A stretch of 35,780 nucleotides of DNA from H17-190 sp034435615 (GTDB lineage Bacteria > Chloroflexota > Dehalococcoidia > SM23-28-2 > HRBIN24): positions 1 to 35,780 of the forward strand of contig DAOTWZ010000085.1 of assembly GCA_034435615.1 (NCBI GenBank). Reading direction: 5' to 3'. The translations under genes were made by a program, and so were the position numbers. The notes beneath the pieces were generated by a model. It did not search any database. It saw only the letters and a program-made list of their open reading frames with translations, and was not told where the DNA came from. Shown here piece after piece: positions 31,685-35,780 of this stretch. The first letter of the stretch is position 1, and each line of letters opens with the position of its first letter.

Positions 31685-31927
31685 ATGGGCGGCCGCCCGG
31701 CCATGCGCATCACCCTCCGCGAGACGGAGGACGCCTGCGCCGACATCGGCCTCCTCCGCTCCATAGCCGATGTGGTCCATGCCCATCCGGGCGACGACCT
31801 GGTCCTCCTGACGGTGGTGGACCGGCAGGGGCAGCGCTACCGCCTGGCCTGGCGCGCCGGGGTGAGCAGGCCCATGAGGGTGGCGGTGGCGCTCCTGCTG
31901 GCTGCCCGGGCCCAGCCGCTGAGATAG
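31685..31927 (+). CDS. Small protein resembling the C-terminal domain of DNA polymerase III alpha
   Basis: An 80-aa protein starts at an ATG with GGAGG 8 bp upstream; a GTG at 31592 would add 31 low-complexity Arg/Pro residues. The core, MRITLRETEDACADIGLLRS, then VVHAHPGDDLVLLTVVDRQGQRYRL, resembles the C-terminal OB/RNase H-adjacent domain of DnaE, where an RxTLxxT/ADI...L...HPGDD pattern is common. It would then be a free-standing version of that domain carried by the element. This is from remembered patterns and needs a profile search. It sits between the hypothetical gene and the helicase on the same strand. Confidence 0.5.
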   Translation: MGGRPAMRITLRETEDACADIGLLRSIADVVHAHPGDDLVLLTVVDRQGQRYRLAWRAGVSRPMRVAVALLLAARAQPLR

Positions 31928-31977
31928 CATGATGGTGTATGCTAAACTTACTAGCGAGCTCACTGTTACTGCTGAGG

Positions 31978-33669
31978 ATGGGCGTGAGGATGCAGCGAGC
32001 GGCAGCGACGGCGCCGGCGACTCCTGCCTTCCTGGGCCTGCCCGGCTTCAGCCGCTGGCGGCCCGGGCAGCGGGAGCTGCTCGCCCACTTCCTGGCTGCT
32101 CGCCAGCGCTTCGTCTTCCTGGAGGCGCCCACCGGCGCCGGCAAGAGCCTGGTGGCAGTAGCAGCTGCCCACCTCATGAGGGCTCGCCTCCTGTACGTGG
32201 CGCACACGCGGCAGCTGCAGGAGCAGCTGGCCCAGGACTTCCCCGTGGCCGTCATCATGGGGCGGGGCAACTACCCCACCAGCAACCATCCCTCCCTCAG
32301 CTGCGAGGCCTGCGAGCTCTCCACGGGCCGGCGCCACTGCCCCCACTGCTGCAGCCCCCGCCTGGGCTGCCGCGACGAGACCCCTCGCTGCGATGCCGCC
32401 GTCCGCTGCCCCTACCTGAGGGCGCGGCGCCAGGCCGAGGAAGCCGAGATGGCCGTCACCAACATGTCCTACCTCCTGCACGACCTGGAGGCGGGCGGCG
32501 CCCTCGCCGAGGAGCGGCAGCTGGTGGTCATCGACGAGGCCGACGAGCTGCCGGGCGCCATCGTGCAGCACCTGGCGGTGGAGGTCACGCCCCAGGACCT
32601 GCAGCTGCTGGACATGGAGCCCCCAGAGCGCCCCGAGGAAGCGGCTGCCTGGCGCCGCTGGGCCGGGGAGGCGGCGCCCAGGGGCCGTGAGGCGATGGCC
32701 CGCGAGGAGGAAGCCCTGGCCGCCATCGACCATCCCCTGGAGCGGGGAGAGGCGCGGCAGCGCATGCGCCGCCTGGAGGCCCTCTTGCCTCGCCTGGAGA
32801 GGCTGGCCCGGGAGGACGACGTCCCCTGGGTGGCAGCTGCCAAGGAGGACGGCGGCTGGCTCCTGCGCCCCCTCTATCCGGCTGCCTACGCCAGTTATCT
32901 CCTCTGGGGCAGGCTGGAGGGGCGCATCCTCCTCATGAGCGCCACCATCGCCGATGCCCGCCTGCTCGCCCGCGAGCTGGGCATCCCGTCGGGGGCATGG
33001 TCTTGCCTGTCGGCCCCCTCCCCCATTCCCCCTGAGCGCCGGCCGGCGCGCTACATCCCGGCGGCGCCCCTCTCCCATGCCAACGCCGAGCGCACCTGGC
33101 CGCTGGTGGTGGAGGCCATGGACTCCATCCTCGACGCCCACCCCCGCGATCGGGGAGTGGTCCACACCCACAGCTACCGGCTGGCCACCTACGTCCTCTC
33201 TGCCAGCCGCCACCGCCGTCGCCTGGTGGGGCACGAGGGGGCAAGCGACCGCAGCCGTGCCCTCCGCCGCCACCAGCAGGGGCGGAACGCCGTCCTCGTC
33301 TCCCCGTCCATGGAGCGGGGAGTGGACTTCATGGGCGACCGGGCCCGCTTCGCCATCATCCTCAAGACCCCCTATCCCAACCTGGGCGACCCCTGGGTGG
33401 CCGCCCGGCTGGCATCGCCCGGCGGCCAGGAGTGGTACGCCCGCGAGGCGGTGCGCGCCGTCGTCCAGGCCTGCGGCCGCGTCTGCCGGGGCCCCACCGA
33501 CTTCGGCGTCACCTACATCCTGGACGCCTCCTTCGGCCGCCTTCTCAAGCGGCACGGCTACCTCTTCCCCCAGTGGTTCCTCGCCGCCCTACAGCGCCAT
33601 GATGGAGGTGAGACGATGACTGCTGCCATCTCCTCGCCTGCTGCTGGAGGGGCTCGGCCATGGGGCTGA
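31978..33669 (+). CDS. DinG/XPD-type superfamily 2 DNA helicase
   Basis: This probable 5'-3' DNA helicase of about 563 aa has motif I APTGAGKSLVAVAAAH (50-57 for APTGAGKS) and a Cys-rich insert LSCEACELSTGRRHCPHCCS...CRDETPRCDAAVRCPYL, where XPD/DinG proteins hold a 4Fe-4S cluster. It also has the DEAD box VVIDEADEL, RILLMSATI, VLVSPSMERGVDFMGD and motif VI QACGRVCR. More than four Cys are present, so which bind the cluster is open. The frame begins at an ATG at 31939 that overlaps a TATGCT hexamer and has no ribosome site. The ATG at 31978 (or a GTG/ATG within 12 bp after it) is preferred. Ten bases overlap with the next gene. Confidence 0.85.
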   Translation: MGVRMQRAAATAPATPAFLGLPGFSRWRPGQRELLAHFLAARQRFVFLEAPTGAGKSLVAVAAAHLMRARLLYVAHTRQLQEQLAQDFPVAVIMGRGNYPTSNHPSLSCEACELSTGRRHCPHCCSPRLGCRDETPRCDAAVRCPYLRARRQAEEAEMAVTNMSYLLHDLEAGGALAEERQLVVIDEADELPGAIVQHLAVEVTPQDLQLLDMEPPERPEEAAAWRRWAGEAAPRGREAMAREEEALAAIDHPLERGEARQRMRRLEALLPRLERLAREDDVPWVAAAKEDGGWLLRPLYPAAYASYLLWGRLEGRILLMSATIADARLLARELGIPSGAWSCLSAPSPIPPERRPARYIPAAPLSHANAERTWPLVVEAMDSILDAHPRDRGVVHTHSYRLATYVLSASRHRRRLVGHEGASDRSRALRRHQQGRNAVLVSPSMERGVDFMGDRARFAIILKTPYPNLGDPWVAARLASPGGQEWYAREAVRAVVQACGRVCRGPTDFGVTYILDASFGRLLKRHGYLFPQWFLAALQRHDGGETMTAAISSPAAGGARPWG

Positions 33670-34097
33670 GCGCTCGCCTCCTCCCCTGCCGCCCCCGCCG
33701 GGGCATGGCCCACGGCACGGCGGCCTACGCCGGCGCCCTCGCCCTCTGCGACCTCTGCCATGGGGATGCCCTGGCCCCGGGCGCCGTCCTCCTCCTGCCC
33801 GTGCGGGAGCCCGGCGGGGTGAGGCCCAGGCGGGCAGCCATTGTGACTCCCTCGGGCGAGGCCCTCTACGGCGACTCCTTCGTCCTCTGCCCTTCCTGCG
33901 CCCGCTCCTTGCCTGAGGCTGGCGGCCGTCTGGCCGGCTGGCAGCCCCTGTCGCTGCTGGAGGTCCTGGCAGACCTGGGGCAGGCGGCGGCGCCTCTCCT
34001 GCGGAGGATGAGGGCAGCCGAGGCGGAGGTGGAACGGCTCTGGCGTCGCTTCCTCGCCATGGAGGAGCGGCTGGACCGGCCGGAGGTGCCCCGATGA
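33660..34097 (+). CDS. Hypothetical protein with two CxxC pairs
   Basis: This 145-aa protein has CDLC (about 30-33) and CPSC (about 77-80), which could form a zinc ribbon. The C-terminal third is a charged helix (MRAAEAEVERLWRRFLAMEERLDR). No family is recognised. The ATG has GAGGGG 9 bp upstream. It overlaps the helicase end by 10 bp and the nuclease ATG by 4 bp, so it is probably made with both. A DNA-binding or helper role is a guess. Confidence 0.65.
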   Translation: MGLSARLLPCRPRRGMAHGTAAYAGALALCDLCHGDALAPGAVLLLPVREPGGVRPRRAAIVTPSGEALYGDSFVLCPSCARSLPEAGGRLAGWQPLSLLEVLADLGQAAAPLLRRMRAAEAEVERLWRRFLAMEERLDRPEVPR

Positions 34098-34963
34098 GCC
34101 AGGTCATGGCACAGGTGCTCCGGTGGCTCGAGGAGCAGGCAGCCCGCGTCGAGCGGGTGGAGGTGGGCCGCAGCCGGCTCTACCGTGTGGAGGGGCAGGA
34201 CTGCCTGCTGCCTTCCGTCACCACCGTCACCCGCCTCATCGCCAAGGAGGGGCTGCCCATCTGGTACAAGCGGATGGCCCTGGAGGGCGTCTTCGCTGCC
34301 CTCATGGCCCGCCGCCAGCAGGGGATGGAGGCCTTCCCCATCGAGGAGGAGATGCTTAGGCAGCTTCTCGCCGAGGCCGAGGGCTACCCTGAGCAAGAGA
34401 GGCAGGCAGCTGCCGACTTCGGCAGCGAGCTCCATGCCATCATCGCCGACCTCCTGATGGGGGCAGAGATCGCTGTGCCGCCTGCCTTTGCCGCAGCCGT
34501 TGCCGCCTTCCGCCATTGGCAGGAGACAGCAGGCCTCCACCTCACCCTGTTTGCCTCCGAGGTACCCGTCTACTCCCTGCAGCATGGCTACGCTGGCACC
34601 GTGGACGCCATCGGCTGGCGCAAGAGGGAGGCTGCCATCGTGGCCATCGACTGGAAGTCTGGCAAGGGGATATATCGGGAGTATGCCCTGCAGGTGGCAG
34701 CCTATGCGGCTGCCATCGAGGAGATGACGGGATATCCGGTCTCCGAATGCTGGGTCGTCCGCCTCGGCAGGGACCACCCCTCCTTCGTCGCCCGCCAGGT
34801 GGACGACTGGAGGGTAGCCTTCGAGGCCTTCAAGGCCGCCCTTGCCCTCTACTCCTGCCTGCGCAAGGACCCCTTCGGGCACACCATCTCGAGCGCGGAT
34901 GGCCCTGGGAGGCCAGCAGCGCTGCCCGGCGATGCGAGCGCTGGGCCGGCCCATCTGAGGTGA
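34094..34963 (+). CDS. PD-(D/E)XK nuclease, RecB/Cas4-like
   Basis: This 289-aa protein has the elements of a RecB/Cas4-type nuclease: LPSVTTVTRLI near the start, His114 in FGSELHAIIADL, Asp171 in GYAGTVDAIGW, Asp186-Trp-Lys188 in AIDWKSGKG and the QxxxY motif Gln200-Tyr204 (LQVAAYAAAIEE). All the catalytic residues needed are present. Such proteins act as DNA exonucleases in phage recombination, in Cas4 and in AddB/RecB. No Fe-S Cys set of Cas4 type is seen. The start overlaps the upstream stop by ATGA; the stop overlaps the next ATG by one base (TGATG). With the annealing-like protein at 27780 it may form an exonuclease/annealing pair. Confidence 0.82.
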   Translation: MSQVMAQVLRWLEEQAARVERVEVGRSRLYRVEGQDCLLPSVTTVTRLIAKEGLPIWYKRMALEGVFAALMARRQQGMEAFPIEEEMLRQLLAEAEGYPEQERQAAADFGSELHAIIADLLMGAEIAVPPAFAAAVAAFRHWQETAGLHLTLFASEVPVYSLQHGYAGTVDAIGWRKREAAIVAIDWKSGKGIYREYALQVAAYAAAIEEMTGYPVSECWVVRLGRDHPSFVARQVDDWRVAFEAFKAALALYSCLRKDPFGHTISSADGPGRPAALPGDASAGPAHLR

Positions 34964-35780
34964 TGGAGGTGCCCGTCGCTCCCACCGCTGTCCTCATCGA
35001 CCCCGACGAGCCGGCGCGAGAGGAGATGCGCCGCCTCCTGTCGGCGGCGGGCATCGCCGTCGTCGGCCATGCCGGCTATGGCCCCGAGGCGCTGAGGGTA
35101 GCTCTTGCCGCCTCTCCTTCCCTCCTGGTGGTGGCCGCCAGGGGTACACCGGAGCGAGTGGTGGTCCTCCTGGAGCGGCTGAGGGGAGCCGTGCCGGGGG
35201 CATCGCTCATCGTCTATGGCATGCCTTCCCTTGCGGCCGAGGCGATGGCTGCCGGGGCCCGCGCCTGTCTGCCCGACCGGCCGGGAGACCGCCTGGCCAG
35301 CGCCATCGCCCGTGTGCTCGCCGCCGAGGAGCGCATACGCCGTTTCGCCGAGTCGCCTCCCCAGGGCGGCTCGGTCTTGGCGGTGGTCTCGGCCCGCGGG
35401 GGTGTGGGCAAGACCACCGTCGCCGCCGGCCTCGCCGCCGCCTTCGCCTGCCGCCTGGGCCTTCAGACCGTCCTGGTGGACGCCGACCCCTATGGGGACG
35501 CCGCTGGCCTCCTCCCCCGCGATAGGGGGGCGCCGCCCGTCCTAGCTGCCTCCTCCCTGGAGGAGGCCCCCCGGCTGGCCGCCGAGAGTGACTGGGTCAT
35601 CATCGACACGCCGTCGGGCCTGCGCGAGGAGGCCCTGCGGGCGCTGGAGCTGTGCGACTTGGCGCTCCTGGTCACCACCCCCGACGTGGCCGTGCTGCGG
35701 GAGCATGCCCGGGCGCTGTCGCAGCTGGCCGACTGGGGCTTCCCGCGCGACCGCCTCCTCCTCGTCCTGGACAGGGTGCA
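34963..35780 (+). CDS. CpaE/MinD-like ATPase with receiver-like N-terminus (partial)
   Basis: The frame is open from the ATG at 34963 to the window end, so 272 residues are visible and the C-terminus is missing. Residues 8-120 look like a CheY-type receiver domain (VLIDPDEPAREEMRRLLSAAG, LIVYG). The phospho-acceptor Asp seems to be replaced, as in CpaE/TadZ. From about 137 there is a ParA/MinD ATPase: the deviant Walker A GGVGKT at 146-151 (VVSARGGVGKTTVAAGLAAAF), VLVDADPYGD and WVIIDTPSGLREEALRALELCD. In other systems CpaE/TadZ places a Tad-type pilus or secretion machine. On this element it may serve transfer or partition. The ATG overlaps the nuclease stop by one base. Confidence 0.78.
   Translation, partial: MEVPVAPTAVLIDPDEPAREEMRRLLSAAGIAVVGHAGYGPEALRVALAASPSLLVVAARGTPERVVVLLERLRGAVPGASLIVYGMPSLAAEAMAAGARACLPDRPGDRLASAIARVLAAEERIRRFAESPPQGGSVLAVVSARGGVGKTTVAAGLAAAFACRLGLQTVLVDADPYGDAAGLLPRDRGAPPVLAASSLEEAPRLAAESDWVIIDTPSGLREEALRALELCDLALLVTTPDVAVLREHARALSQLADWGFPRDRLLLVLDRV

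Noticed and set aside
31938..31980. ATG at 31939 as the helicase start
   Set aside because: It overlaps a TATGCT hexamer, lacks a ribosome site, and the next 13 codons are AT-rich and non-conserved in character.
34094..34963. Cas4 of a CRISPR system
   Set aside because: The RecB-type motifs are present but the Cas4 Fe-S cysteines are not, and there is no array or other cas gene.

Overview
The window is about two-thirds to 70% G+C and gene-dense, with almost all genes in short-spaced or overlapping (ATGA) runs. KimA-type APC permease with a long N-terminal extension, coenzyme F420 genes (NADPH:F420 reductase, CofE, an LLM-type oxidoreductase), an AmrS radical SAM enzyme and a hopanoid cluster of the hpnCDE type together suggest a member of the Chloroflexota (Dehalococcoidia-like or a related high-GC lineage). 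This is inferred from gene content and family resemblance remembered from training; no phylogeny was run.

Region 1 (1-8.3 kb): the tail of a Pro/Thr-rich protein, a KimA-like potassium transporter, a convergent membrane-anchored HEXXH peptidase, then a forward run npdG-SDR-cofE (F420 metabolism). Facing it on the minus strand are two CoA-transferase subunits and a small hypothetical gene. Region 2 (8.3-12.4 kb, minus): glcD-glcE-glcF, a three-subunit membrane-linked glycolate/2-hydroxyacid dehydrogenase. Region 3 (12.5-15.0 kb, plus): LLM-class F420-dependent oxidoreductase, a 101-aa hypothetical and an apparently leaderless amrS.

Region 4 (15.0-24.7 kb, plus) is a large isoprenoid/hopanoid locus: a strong promoter and a folded leader, then hpnC-hpnD-hpnE-ispH-yjbQ-polyprenyl synthase-hpnH-hpnG-shc. 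IspH makes IPP/DMAPP, the prenyl synthase probably makes the FPP, HpnC/D/E turn FPP into squalene, squalene-hopene cyclase makes hopene, and HpnH/HpnG start the C35 side chain. Several junctions are 4-bp ATGA overlaps, and there are two perfect palindromes.

Region 5 (24.7 kb to the end) looks like the left part of an integrated element. A repeat-rich intergenic stretch (probable att/arm-site region) abuts a minus-strand tyrosine recombinase and an HTH regulator. A divergent control region with a good promoter then reads rightward into a two-HTH (excisionase-like) protein, a putative annealing/recombination protein, a nested inverted-repeat block, a RepA-like AAA ATPase, an AT-rich island (44% G+C by hand count over 30481-30720) with 18-bp repeats, an unrecognised protein, a DnaE-C-terminal-like mini-protein, a DinG/XPD-type helicase, a Cys-rich protein, a RecB/Cas4-like nuclease and a CpaE/MinD-like ATPase cut by the window edge. 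No capsid, portal, terminase, relaxase or T4SS gene is visible, so whether it is a prophage, an integrative plasmid or a conjugative element is open. This element, and in particular its candidate origin signals, is the most likely novel system here.

No rRNA, tRNA, CRISPR array or IS transposase was recognised.
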